A stretch of DNA of 16,802 nucleotides from Desulfobacterales bacterium (GCA_022361135.1 JAKSBM010000229.1:1-16802); one strand, 5' to 3'; positions 1 through 7,642 are shown, numbered from the stretch's first letter. The notes: generated from the letters alone by a model not told the origin. Translations and numbers: made by a program.

Positions 1-2787
1 AAATTCCCCCTTGGCCCGGGCGGCCTCTTCGGCCTCTTCCTTGGCCCGTTCCAATTCCTGCTGCAGGGCCAGGCGACGGGTAATGTCGGCAAAGACCAGC
101 ACGGCGCCGGAATAAACCCCCTCCCGGACCATGGCCTGGAGGGTGAACTCCACGGACACCACCCGTCCGTCCCGGTGGCGCAATTCCTCGGTGTCCGACA
201 CCTGTTCATGGTTGTCCAGGGCCCGGCGGAACTGCGGGGTAAACCAGTCAAAGGCCCGGGGACTCAATGGTTGGATGATTTCCCGGGCGTCCCGGCCCAC
301 CAGGTCCGAATCCGGGTATGCCAGCAATTCCCTGGCCGCGGGATTGGCAAAGATGATCCGGCTCTGGGCATCCACCCCCATGACCCCCTGTCCGATGGAG
401 GATAGGATGAGGCGGCTCTGGGCTTCCAGGGCCTTGAGTTCCCCGGTTTGTCGATCCACCAATTTTTGGAGGCGCTGCTGGGACATTTTCAACCCGTCAT
501 TGGCCCGGCGGCCCATCTTGATGACAAAGAAAATGGCCGGCACCAGGAGGATGAGGGTCATGGCCATGATGGAAAAAACTCCGGCCCGGAGGTGGCGGTA
601 GGATTCCAGAACCTCCTCCTCTCCAATTTCCACGGTGAGGCCGAAGTTGTATGGTTTGTTCCACAGGCTGACGCTGAACACGGGCTGGTCGTAGCGGTTC
701 ATGTATTGAATCACCCAGGGGCTCATGGAGAATTCATTGTCCCCCTGGAGGGACACCATGGCCGGGATGGGATTGTCCGTGTTCTGGAACAAAACGGGGG
801 GTTCCAACAGGTCCTCCCCACTGCCCTTCACCGCCTCCCAATTGAGAATGCGGCCATCCCACTCCGTGGCAAAAATGGTCCCGGTCCGGCCCAGGTGCAG
901 GTCCTTCATGGGCTCCAGGATCAGTTTCCCGATGTCCAGCTGGTCAATGATCACGGCCACCACATCCCCCCGGATGTTTTTCACCGGAACAAAGGAAAGG
1001 ATGCAATGGGCGGCCCCGGTTTCTCCCACGGGTTCGCAATTCCGGGAAATGATCACCACATGCTGCCCCTCATGGGCCTTGGACACCTGGAGGCTATGCT
1101 CCCAGGCCAATTGATTCAAATGGAGAAAGGGCTCGGGCCCGATGAGGGTTTCCCCCTTGACGTTGATGAGTTGGCGATTCTGTTTCCGGGCAAAATAATC
1201 ATAGGCTTCCCAATAGGAAGTGATGGTCCTTTTCAGACCATGGTACCGGTCCAGCTGGGTCACCCGGAGCCGGGACAGCTCGGCCACGGCCCGGGTCAAT
1301 TCCGGCTGGCGGTTCAACTCATGGCCCAGGATTCTGAAATGGAAGGCAAAAACCTCCCGAATGCGCTCGTTGGTCACCTGGAGAACCTGGGAAGCGGCCT
1401 TGTAAATCCGCCGGGTGGAGACCCCCCGATAATCGGAAAGCACGTACCAGGAGGCGGCCAGGGCAAAGGTGGCAATGAGGGCGGTGCAAACCATCATCAC
1501 CCGTTCAAACCCCACCGAGGAAAAATTAAACTGGGAATCCTGGCTCCGGGCATTTTTATTCAAGACCAGGGCAATGATGACAATGAAGGAAAGGATGGTC
1601 AGAAAACAGCCCACCAGGAAACGGATGTCCCGGTGCTCCCGGATGGGGGCGGTGTGTCCTGCGGTGGCCTGGGAAAGGATGTATTGGCTGATGATATGGT
1701 TCCTGTCCAGCTTGGGATTCCGGGTCTGGAGCTTGGCCATGGCCGAGGCCAGCAGGGGCTGGGAAAAGGGGGTGACAAAATGGATGCTGTGGGGGGGGAT
1801 ATCGTTCTGGTAGATGCTTTTGATCCCGGTGATCCCCGACCGCTTCTGCATATTGGAAACGTAGAGCTGGCCGTCCAGAATGGCATCCACCTCCCCATTG
1901 ATGAGCCGGTTCAGGGAATCGGCCAAATCCCGGGTGGTGATGACCTGGATCCGGGGGAACTGCCGGGGGATGAGATGCTGGAGGAGATAGGAATCCACAA
2001 TGCCCAGACGCTTTCCGGCCAGGTCAGCCAGGGTTTTGATCCGGGTATCCCCGTCCCGGACATAGATGTAGTCCCGGATGGCCATAACCCGGGGGCTGAA
2101 ATGGCCCAGGCTGTTCCGGCTGTTGTGGTAATAGATCCCGGTGAGCACATCCAATTGCCCCTCGTGGTAGGCGGCCAAAAGGTGGGTAAAGGTATCCAGT
2201 TGGAAGACCAATTGGACCCCCTGGCCCTCGAACATGAGTTTGAGATAATCCACGGCGATCCCCCGGGCCTTTCCGTTGGCCTCCACCCAAGAAAAGGGGG
2301 GAATATCCAGGATGCCCACCCGGAGAACGCCCCGCTTCTGGAGATAGGCCGACTCCTCCGGTGAGAGCCCGCCGCCGGAAAGCGCCGGGGGATGGTAATA
2401 CAATTCCAGCACCCCGATGTGTTCGTTGCGGTGGACAATGTCCATGTGGGTCACGGACATGGATTGGAAAGCCTGGGGAAGGGGTTGGTTAAACCGGGGA
2501 CGGCCGTTGAGGAGGAAATAGGTAAAAAAGACCTCCCCGGCACCGGTGACACGGATTCCCTGGATGCCGGGGCTTCGCTCCAGGGTGAAGCTCAGACTGT
2601 CGGCCAGGGCCTGGCGATCCAGACGATAAAGATGAATCCGGGCGATGTCCGCCAGGGCGGCGGCCAGGTCCCGACTATCCCCCACGCTCAGGGTATGGGG
2701 GACATGGGTCGGGCTGGAATATCCCGGGTTTGCACCGGGCAGGACCCACAGGGCCAAGATTAGACAACACGCCGCTATCCCCTTCAT
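1..2787 (-). CDS. Multi-sensor membrane histidine kinase (N-terminal part; runs off left edge)
   Basis: The frame is open for 929 codons from the ATG at 2787 to base 1. A GGGAG Shine-Dalgarno lies 8 nt before the ATG. In order: signal peptide or first membrane segment (about 1-25); a small periplasmic region (about 35-140); a family-3-type solute-binding domain starting at QKRGVLRVGILDIPPFSW (150) and running to about 380; membrane helix 390-410; short loop; helix 430-450; a large second extracytoplasmic region (about 451-734) resembling a Cache sensor; helix 735-756; a PAS domain (about 785-905, GQGVMGVDA start); then a charged helix ending in ERAKEEAEEAARAKGEF. That ending normally leads directly into a HisKA dimerisation domain, so I infer a histidine kinase, possibly hybrid, with its catalytic part outside the window. 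No kinase residues are visible here; a diguanylate cyclase output is the main alternative. The ligand is unknown; family-3 domains usually bind amino acids or other small polar solutes. Confidence 0.85.
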   Translation of the reverse strand, partial: MKGIAACCLILALWVLPGANPGYSSPTHVPHTLSVGDSRDLAAALADIARIHLYRLDRQALADSLSFTLERSPGIQGIRVTGAGEVFFTYFLLNGRPRFNQPLPQAFQSMSVTHMDIVHRNEHIGVLELYYHPPALSGGGLSPEESAYLQKRGVLRVGILDIPPFSWVEANGKARGIAVDYLKLMFEGQGVQLVFQLDTFTHLLAAYHEGQLDVLTGIYYHNSRNSLGHFSPRVMAIRDYIYVRDGDTRIKTLADLAGKRLGIVDSYLLQHLIPRQFPRIQVITTRDLADSLNRLINGEVDAILDGQLYVSNMQKRSGITGIKSIYQNDIPPHSIHFVTPFSQPLLASAMAKLQTRNPKLDRNHIISQYILSQATAGHTAPIREHRDIRFLVGCFLTILSFIVIIALVLNKNARSQDSQFNFSSVGFERVMMVCTALIATFALAASWYVLSDYRGVSTRRIYKAASQVLQVTNERIREVFAFHFRILGHELNRQPELTRAVAELSRLRVTQLDRYHGLKRTITSYWEAYDYFARKQNRQLINVKGETLIGPEPFLHLNQLAWEHSLQVSKAHEGQHVVIISRNCEPVGETGAAHCILSFVPVKNIRGDVVAVIIDQLDIGKLILEPMKDLHLGRTGTIFATEWDGRILNWEAVKGSGEDLLEPPVLFQNTDNPIPAMVSLQGDNEFSMSPWVIQYMNRYDQPVFSVSLWNKPYNFGLTVEIGEEEVLESYRHLRAGVFSIMAMTLILLVPAIFFVIKMGRRANDGLKMSQQRLQKLVDRQTGELKALEAQSRLILSSIGQGVMGVDAQSRIIFANPAARELLAYPDSDLVGRDAREIIQPLSPRAFDWFTPQFRRALDNHEQVSDTEELRHRDGRVVSVEFTLQAMVREGVYSGAVLVFADITRRLALQQELERAKEEAEEAARAKGEF

Positions 2788-2840
2788 TCCGGGACTCCCA
2801 TTTTGAATTTTTAGTTTGGGCGATTTTCTCCCCCGGAAGC

Positions 2841-2858
2841 GGAATCATGGATGATTCC
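2841..2858. repeat. 18-bp inverted repeat in the kinase leader (possible operator or RNA hairpin)
   Basis: GGAATCAT-GG-ATGATTCC has perfect 8-bp arms with a 2-bp centre. It sits between the predicted kinase promoter and its start codon, about 45 bases downstream of the predicted transcription start. Dyad symmetry with this spacing suits a dimeric DNA-binding regulator; a leader hairpin is the alternative. There is no U-tract, so it is not an intrinsic terminator. Confidence 0.35.
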
Positions 2859-2908
2859 CGGCGGTGGAACGCTACCCCTCTGGTTTTCTCCCCTGCCAAT
2901 GGGATAAG

Positions 2909-2938
2909 ATAGTAAATCATCCGTGGACACATTGTCAA
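2909..2938 (-). promoter_or_regulatory. Predicted sigma70-type promoter of the sensor kinase gene
   Basis: On the minus strand there is a perfect TTGACA (2938-2933), an 18-base spacer and TACTAT (2914-2909). Transcription would begin near 2902 and give a leader of about 115 nt before the kinase ATG at 2787. The -10 matches the consensus at 4 of 6 positions. Confidence 0.4.
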
Positions 2939-3243
2939 TAAAGTGCCTTTAATCAGGGAATTTAATACACAATTACTACATTTATCAAGGCCCACCACGA
3001 ACGAACAAAACCATTGACATTCCAAGGAAAGGACAAAGGGTAGGAACAATCGCATGGAGGGGAATTTCCCGGTAATGAATAAAAATCGTCAACCGGCGAT
3101 GCCCGGGCCACGTCGGGATCTTCCCCACGGAACGGATTTGTCCAGAACGGGGGACGCCCCAGGCAGCCCGGGAATGCACATCTCCACGGGGAGTCCCACC
3201 GCCCAGATATCGGTTAACGCCTAGCCCCCAGGGCATTTTCGGG

Positions 3244-3705
3244 TCAGCTGAGCTTAAAATATTTGGTGTCCGAATGGAGCATGATATGGGTTTCGGTGAA
3301 GGTGATATCCTCCATGCTGCTCAGGCCGTGGCCAAAAATGAACTCGTTGAGATCACTGATGGAGTCGGCCATGACTTCGGCAAAGAGATCGTACTTCCCC
3401 GTGGTCACCCAAACTGCGTTCACATGGGGGAGGGCTTCGATCTTCTTCAGGGTGTCTCCGTGGCCGGGATGGCGAACATTCATCCCCACCAGGGCCGTGA
3501 CCTTATGGCTGAGTTTAAATGGATTGATGCGGGCTTCCAGTTTCAAGACGCCGTTCTGAACCAGCCTGTTCACCCGGTTGCTGATGGTACTTTCGGAAAC
3601 GTTTAATTCCGCGGCAATGCTCTTAAATGATTTTCTGGCATCGGTTTGAAGTGCACATACGATACGGGTTTCAAGTTGATCCAGATTTCCCTCACGAAGC
3701 GTCAT
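3244..3705 (-). CDS. Lrp/AsnC-family transcriptional regulator
   Basis: A 153-residue protein, the normal Lrp/AsnC size. Residues 8-57 form the N-terminal winged HTH (LDQLETRIVCALQTDARKS, then recognition helix VSESTISNRVNRLVQNGV). Residues about 68-145 form the RAM effector-binding domain, with the conserved GKYDLFAEV element at 103-111. These regulators are usually DNA-wrapping oligomers responding to amino acids. I chose the ATG at 3705 because GGAGGG lies just before it; an in-frame TTG at 3723 would add six residues but places that Shine-Dalgarno inside the gene. It is divergent from the methyltransferase at 3865. The target genes cannot be read from sequence; autoregulation is common in the family, and the LIV transporter at 12.7-16.8 kb is a thematic but unproven candidate. 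Confidence 0.93.
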   Translation of the reverse strand: MTLREGNLDQLETRIVCALQTDARKSFKSIAAELNVSESTISNRVNRLVQNGVLKLEARINPFKLSHKVTALVGMNVRHPGHGDTLKKIEALPHVNAVWVTTGKYDLFAEVMADSISDLNEFIFGHGLSSMEDITFTETHIMLHSDTKYFKLS

Positions 3706-3708
3706 TAT

Positions 3709-3714
3709 CCCTCC
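3709..3714 (-). promoter_or_regulatory. Ribosome binding site that fixes the Lrp-type gene start
   Basis: GGAGGG on the minus strand, three bases before the ATG at 3705. It supports that ATG over the TTG 18 bases upstream. Confidence 0.7.
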
Positions 3715-3864
3715 ATCTTGCAATGGTTGAACTCTTTACTGATTTCTGAATTTCTTCCCGACTTGGGCGACTATAGTACAAAGCCCGGCCAATGCGCAAC
3801 TCCAAATATCGCCCCCCGGGCCGGGGGGATTTACCCGGAAAGGGAAACATGATAGGTAGGCCCC
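3715..3864. promoter_or_regulatory. Divergent control region between Lrp-type regulator and DNA methyltransferase
   Basis: This short space must hold start signals for both divergent genes. The clearest element is the palindrome ACTATAGT at 3770-3777, which offers a -10-like hexamer on both strands (TATAGT on plus, TACTAT on minus). On the minus strand a TTGCGC lies 15 bases upstream of TACTAT, a short spacer. No good -35 is visible for the plus strand. An Lrp-type protein would be expected to bind here if it autoregulates. Confidence 0.25.
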
Positions 3865-4914
3865 ATGAAAACCCTTCACAAACCCATATTTTCCTCCAGC
3901 ACAACCATGGGGGAATTGGACGACGCCTCCATTGATCTGGTGGTGACCTCCCCCCCCTATCCCATGATTGAAATGTGGGACGGGATTTTCAACGGCCAGG
4001 ACGAAAAAATCGAAACCCTGCTGGCCCAGGGGAAGGGAAATGCGGCCTTCGAAGCCATGCACGCCATCCTGGACCGGGTATGGGCCCAATGTTACCGGGT
4101 CCTCAAGCCCGGCCGTTTCGCCTGCATCAACATCGGCGATGCCACCCGGACCCTGGGCGGGGAATTCGCCCTGTATCCCAACCATGCCCGGATCCTCTCC
4201 TCGGCCCTGGCTATAGGATTTACCTGCCTGCCCGCCGTCATCTGGCGGAAGCAGACCAATGCCCCCAACAAATTCATGGGATCGGGCATGCTGCCCGCCG
4301 GGGCCTATGTCACCCTGGAGCATGAATATATCCTGATTTTAAGGAAGGGGGGCAAACGGGTCTTCACTGGAAATGAAGCCCCACGCCGCCGGAAGAGCGC
4401 CTTATTCTGGGAGGAACGGAACCAATGGTTTTCCGATGTCTGGATGGACATCAAGGGGAGCCGCCAGGCCCTGGGGGATAAAAAGACCCGAAGTCGCTCG
4501 GCCGCCTTTCCCTTTGAACTGGCCCACCGCCTCATCTCCATGTATTCCATCCAGGGGGACCATGTCCTGGATCCCTTCCTGGGGTTGGGAACCACCATGG
4601 CAGCGGCCATGGCAGCAGGCCGGAACAGCGTGGGCTATGAAATCGATCCCAACCTGGGGACCGCCATTGCCCAAAGCGCCCAGGCCGCTGTGGAACTGGG
4701 CCGGGAGATGGTGGCCCGCCGGCTGGAAACCCACAAAGAATTCATTGCCCAACGGGAAACGGCCAAGGGACCGGTGAAACATTTCAACACCCGGTATCAA
4801 TTCCCCGTGGTCACCCGCCAGGAAAAGGAGTTGGAATTGTTGCGGCCCCGCCACATGGAGCAGGACCAAAGCCTCCTGGTCCCCGAAGGCTTCACCATGA
4901 CCTATGGTTCATAA
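3865..4914 (+). CDS. Site-specific DNA methyltransferase, beta class (probably N4-cytosine)
   Basis: 349 residues. The catalytic motif IV TSPPY is at 28-32. The AdoMet-binding motif I region, VLDPFLGLGTTMAAAMAAG, is near the C-terminus (DPFLGLGTT at 236-244), followed by VGYEID. The order catalytic motif first, AdoMet motif last, is the beta-class arrangement, and a T/SPPY tetrad is typical of N4-cytosine enzymes, although some N6-adenine enzymes share it. Both essential motifs are intact. No endonuclease, specificity subunit or helicase lies nearby, so it appears to be an orphan methyltransferase. The ribosome-binding site is weak (GGTAGG before the ATG at 3865). An out-of-frame ATG at 3849 has a better purine-rich upstream sequence, which could lower translation. 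The recognition sequence cannot be deduced. Confidence 0.93.
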   Translation: MKTLHKPIFSSSTTMGELDDASIDLVVTSPPYPMIEMWDGIFNGQDEKIETLLAQGKGNAAFEAMHAILDRVWAQCYRVLKPGRFACINIGDATRTLGGEFALYPNHARILSSALAIGFTCLPAVIWRKQTNAPNKFMGSGMLPAGAYVTLEHEYILILRKGGKRVFTGNEAPRRRKSALFWEERNQWFSDVWMDIKGSRQALGDKKTRSRSAAFPFELAHRLISMYSIQGDHVLDPFLGLGTTMAAAMAAGRNSVGYEIDPNLGTAIAQSAQAAVELGREMVARRLETHKEFIAQRETAKGPVKHFNTRYQFPVVTRQEKELELLRPRHMEQDQSLLVPEGFTMTYGS

Positions 4915-4925
4915 AGGATCCTTTA
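4912..4925. repeat. 14-bp perfect palindrome overlapping the methyltransferase stop codon
   Basis: TAAAGGATCCTTTA is perfectly self-complementary and begins with the gene's TAA stop. With no loop it is a poor terminator. It could be a protein-binding site or chance. Confidence 0.4.
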
Positions 4926-5309
4926 ATAAGGCGTTTTGACTTGATGTTTACGCCTTGACCCCACGCCAAAATCCAAATCCTTAGGAGCACCCATAAAAAA
5001 CCGGCTTCCGGAAATGATCTTCCGAAAACCGGTATGCTCTTTTCATCTGTCCGTGCAGAGATTAATGGATGGTGCACCCCCACCCCATCGTCCTTAAATC
5101 CACGCCCATTCGGGTGCAGAAAAATTCATACCAATGGACAAAAGGTGTGCAATTTCCCACAAGGGAAATCCAAGGGAATCCCCATGTGGGACCGGACCCT
5201 TTGAATATTAAACGAAATGATGGGAAAAAGAATAAATAATTATCGCGAAAACCATTTCGACGATCCGCACATTCACGGGAGCGGTAATGACAGCGGCCCT
5301 TCAGGCCCC
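4915..5309. other. Intergenic region between convergent methyltransferase and PilZ-LuxR genes
   Basis: These 395 bases contain the terminator-like hairpin at 5000-5033 and the stop-overlapping palindrome at 4912. The stretch about 5200-5260 is AT-rich. No open frame with a ribosome-binding site stands out. Downstream of the PilZ-LuxR stop there is only a weak GGCC/GGCC pairing (about 5294-5308) without a T-run. Confidence 0.55.
5000..5044 (+). terminator. Probable intrinsic terminator downstream of the methyltransferase
   Basis: An imperfect hairpin occupies 5000-5033: the outer arms ACCGG and CCGGT and the inner arms CCGGAA and TTCCG pair to give about 12 base pairs with two mismatches around a short loop. 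It is preceded by an A-run (4995-5000) and followed by a short T-run (5040-5043). It starts about 85 bases after the methyltransferase stop. Confidence 0.5.
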
Positions 5310-5828
5310 TTATTTTAAATGTTTACTGGCCCACAGGGCAGCCTGGAGGCGGCGTTTCACATTGATTTTCTTAAAAATATTGTGCAAATGGGTTTTCACG
5401 GTGTGGGGACTGATGAACAATTCGTCTGCTATATTCTTATTGCTGAATCCGGCGGCGATGAGGTCGAGGATTTCCTTTTCCCGCTGGGTGAGGCCGGAAT
5501 CCTCCGTGGGCTTTTCTCCGGTGACGTATTCAAAATGACTGTCGTCACTGAACTCCAGGGCGGCACTTTCCCCGGTGACCCGGACCACCTTGCCCCGGAG
5601 GGCGACCTTGGCCTTGTCTCCCTTGACCCCACGCATGACCTCCAGGGGGATATCCAGGTCAATTTTGAGCCGTGCCCCCACCTTCAGGGGAAGATCCGTG
5701 GAAATCAGAACCCCGGATGAAGAAATATTCTGGGTTTTGACTTCCGCGCTGGAGGAAACAGGCTCATTGATCTTGAGGTTCATGGGCAACTCAAGTTCAT
5801 AGCGTGCATTGCTGCGTTTATCTGACAT
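5310..5828 (-). CDS. PilZ-LuxR fusion: predicted c-di-GMP-responsive transcription factor
   Basis: 172 residues. The N-terminal half (about 4-100) looks like a PilZ domain with both c-di-GMP-binding motifs: RxxxR as RSNAR at 5-9 and (D/N)xSxxG as NISSSG at 34-39. The C-terminal half is a LuxR/Ger[22 protein letters not shown] (113-130), then [20 protein letters not shown] (133-152). I infer a one-component regulator binding DNA according to c-di-GMP level. The start at 5828 is set by AAGGAG 7 nt upstream and by a TATAAT promoter whose predicted start site (about 5865) lies inside any longer version of the frame. It stands alone, convergent with the methyltransferase and downstream of metF on the same strand. 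A receiver domain is absent, so it is not an ordinary response regulator. Confidence 0.9.
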   Translation of the reverse strand: MSDKRSNARYELELPMNLKINEPVSSSAEVKTQNISSSGVLISTDLPLKVGARLKIDLDIPLEVMRGVKGDKAKVALRGKVVRVTGESAALEFSDDSHFEYVTGEKPTEDSGLTQREKEILDLIAAGFSNKNIADELFISPHTVKTHLHNIFKKINVKRRLQAALWASKHLK

Positions 5829-5835
5829 GCCAAAT

Positions 5836-5841
5836 CTCCTT
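5836..5841 (-). promoter_or_regulatory. Ribosome binding site that fixes the PilZ-LuxR start
   Basis: AAGGAG on the minus strand, 7 bases before the ATG at 5828. The in-frame start at 5873 lacks comparable support. Confidence 0.75.
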
Positions 5842-5871
5842 AATCTGATTTTTTTCAGGGACTTGGTTTCC

Positions 5872-5900
5872 ATTATACATGGTTTTGCCGAGAATGTAAG
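5872..5900 (-). promoter_or_regulatory. Predicted sigma70-type promoter of the PilZ-LuxR gene
   Basis: On the minus strand a perfect TATAAT (5877-5872) lies 17 bases after CTTACA (5900-5895), which matches TTGACA at 4 of 6 positions. This gives a 5' leader of about 37 nt. Confidence 0.55.
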
Positions 5901-5919
5901 TCCCGGTATCGCACCGGGA
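5901..5919. repeat. Inverted repeat abutting the PilZ-LuxR -35 element (possible operator)
   Basis: TCCCGGT-ATCGC-ACCGGGA: perfect 7-bp arms, 5-bp spacer, immediately upstream of the predicted -35. No T-run follows on either strand, so it is not a clear terminator for metF. An activator or autoregulatory site is plausible from the position. Confidence 0.35.
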
Positions 5920-6010
5920 TGATGGGACTAGAAAACAGCCCTTTTCATCCCCGGAGATCGACCCCGGCCATGGGGGACCGACCTCCAAAGGGATGGGGCT
6001 CAAGGGTGGA

Positions 6011-7513
6011 TTATTTCTTTTTCTGGTGATCCCGACCCAGGTGAAAATTAATCCAGGACGAGGTCTTGTTCAGCTCCCACATGCGGGGGGGGACAAAATC
6101 CCGGGCCAGGGTATGGGCGGCACCGCATTGATTCAGACGATGGTAGGCCCTCACCCAGACACATTTCCGATCGGTGTTCACCTCACAATACTCCTCCCGG
6201 CTCCCCCCGCAGGGGCCGTTACGGGTGTGCTTGGGACATCCGGATTCCGGACAGAGGAAAGCCAGGTGCTGGATGGCGCAATCCCCACAGCTCTGGCAGG
6301 AGAGCAGGGTTTTCTTGAACGGATCTTCCAGGAGAAGTTTCAAAAGCCAGGCCTTGTCCTTGCCGTCCACGTACTCGGCGGCCTTGCGGTAAACCGGGGC
6401 CAGGCGGCTCTCCTTTTCAAAGAAAAAGGAATGGGCCGTGTTCAAAAGGGTATAGGGTAAATGCTCCTTCAGGGTTTCCCTGGCCTTTTCCCGGGGAGGC
6501 GTCGGTTCGACCTCCTTCTCCGGAGTGGGGGCGTAGAGGTAAAAGCCCTTGGGATTCTGCTCCAGTTTGAACTCTTCCAGGCAGTCCTCCCACTGGTTCT
6601 CCAATTTTGACATGCGGTCCAGGATTTCCCCCACGGTGTCAAAACTCTTGTGGACCCCGCCGATGTGGATCCCCCGGTATCCCAAGCCCTTGAGAATGAC
6701 CCCCAATTTGGCGGCCCGGTCAATGGAATGTTGCCTACCGGCGGCCTTATCCCCCCACTCCCGCTGGATTTGCTTGAGCAGGGCATCCCCCACGTGGGCC
6801 CCGGGAACCTTATTCTGGTTCATGGCCCGGGCCGCCCCCGGCGTGAGCAGATAAACCGACCCCATGACGGCGGTGTCCTCCCCCCGCTGCTTCAAATGGG
6901 TCATCAATTCCCTAAATTTTTCCACATCATAGCCCAACTGGGTGATGACGTAGGAGGCACCGGCCATGAGCTTTTTATCCAATTTATTATACTGGGCATG
7001 GGTTTCGGCCTCGGTGACCTTGAAGGGGGAGACCCCGCAACCTGAGAAAAACCCATCCGGATCCCCCGAAGCGTAGAGGCGGTGGTTCAATTGCTGGATC
7101 ATGGCCGTGAGGATCACGGAGTCAAAATCAAAGACCGGCTTGCCCTGCCCACCGAACCCCTTGCCGGAATAATCCCCGGTCAGGGCCAGGATGTTTTTCA
7201 TGCCCATGCGGGCCAACTGGAGGGCCCGGCTTTCCATGCCCACCCGGTTCAGGTCCCGGCAGGTAAAATGGACGATGACGTCCAGGCCGCATTTAAAGAT
7301 TTCATAGCCCAGGACGTCCGGGCTCAGGGAGGGGTTTCCCCCGGGGTTGTCTGTGATGGAAACGGCGGAGACCCGTCCGTCGGCAAAGGCATCCCGGGCA
7401 ATGCCTTTGAGGGTGTCTGTGTTCCGCCCTTTGGATTCCCGTCCCGGAACCAACTCAAGGGTGGTGACGAAGTTTTTGGGATTCAACAATTCATCCTTAA
7501 AAATCCGAAGCAT
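6011..7513 (-). CDS. metF: Methylenetetrahydrofolate reductase with fused MetV-like cysteine-rich C-terminus
   Basis: 500 residues, well above the roughly 300 of a plain MetF. Residues 1-300 form the FAD-dependent MetF barrel: TTLELVPG with the likely catalytic glutamate E20, SITDNPGGNPSLSPDVLG (52-69), VIVHFTCRDLNRVG (79-92) and NILALTGDY (107-115). Residues 400-465 are a cysteine-rich block resembling the MTHFR C-terminal/MetV zinc domain (C406, C409, C412, C421, C426, C435, C443, C451, C463). The enzyme reduces methylene-THF to methyl-THF in the cytoplasm, serving the Wood-Ljungdahl methyl branch or methionine synthesis. In acetogens MetV is often a separate subunit that may link MetF to electron donors; here both parts are in one chain. 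AAAGGA lies 7 nt before the ATG at 7513. The gene diverges from the flavoprotein operon. Which reductant it uses cannot be read from sequence. Confidence 0.93.
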   Translation of the reverse strand: MLRIFKDELLNPKNFVTTLELVPGRESKGRNTDTLKGIARDAFADGRVSAVSITDNPGGNPSLSPDVLGYEIFKCGLDVIVHFTCRDLNRVGMESRALQLARMGMKNILALTGDYSGKGFGGQGKPVFDFDSVILTAMIQQLNHRLYASGDPDGFFSGCGVSPFKVTEAETHAQYNKLDKKLMAGASYVITQLGYDVEKFRELMTHLKQRGEDTAVMGSVYLLTPGAARAMNQNKVPGAHVGDALLKQIQREWGDKAAGRQHSIDRAAKLGVILKGLGYRGIHIGGVHKSFDTVGEILDRMSKLENQWEDCLEEFKLEQNPKGFYLYAPTPEKEVEPTPPREKARETLKEHLPYTLLNTAHSFFFEKESRLAPVYRKAAEYVDGKDKAWLLKLLLEDPFKKTLLSCQSCGDCAIQHLAFLCPESGCPKHTRNGPCGGSREEYCEVNTDRKCVWVRAYHRLNQCGAAHTLARDFVPPRMWELNKTSSWINFHLGRDHQKKK

Positions 7514-7642
7514 CTAACTATCCTTTCTGTCTATCTATTGGGCAAAGTCCTTACCCTGTTACCCTTTAGGTTGTGAATAGTCCGAATCCAATTGCATACC
7601 CCCGTTGTTCAACATGGATGTTGATGTATGACAATCTGATTA

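Larger units (their letters stand above)
2788..3243. other. Intergenic region between kinase and Lrp-type regulator
   Basis: I find no convincing gene in these 456 bases. The left part holds the kinase leader, its promoter and the 18-bp inverted repeat. The middle (about 2920-3000) is AT-rich. The right part downstream of the regulator holds only short open frames without ribosome-binding sites, and no strong intrinsic terminator. An isolated TTGACA at 3014-3019 has no acceptable -10 partner. Confidence 0.6.

Noticed and set aside
448..2364. A 638-codon open frame on the plus strand
   Set aside because: It lies opposite the kinase gene. Its translation is rich in Gly, Pro, His and Asp with no domain, as expected from a GC-rich antisense frame, while the minus-strand reading gives recognisable SBP, membrane and PAS features.
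2824..2900. Short direct repeat around TTTTCTCCC (about 2824 and 2884)
   Set aside because: Only about nine bases match exactly, with two copies. It is too short to separate from chance.
3014..3019. Isolated TTGACA as a plus-strand promoter
   Set aside because: No acceptable -10 hexamer at 15-19 bases, and no plus-strand gene follows.
2985..3236. 83-codon frame after the Lrp-type gene
   Set aside because: No ribosome-binding site, no domain and no compositional sign of coding.
4912..5033. A complete restriction-modification system around the methyltransferase
   Set aside because: No endonuclease-like or other coding frame exists in the flanking gaps, and the neighbours are an Lrp-type and a PilZ-LuxR regulator.
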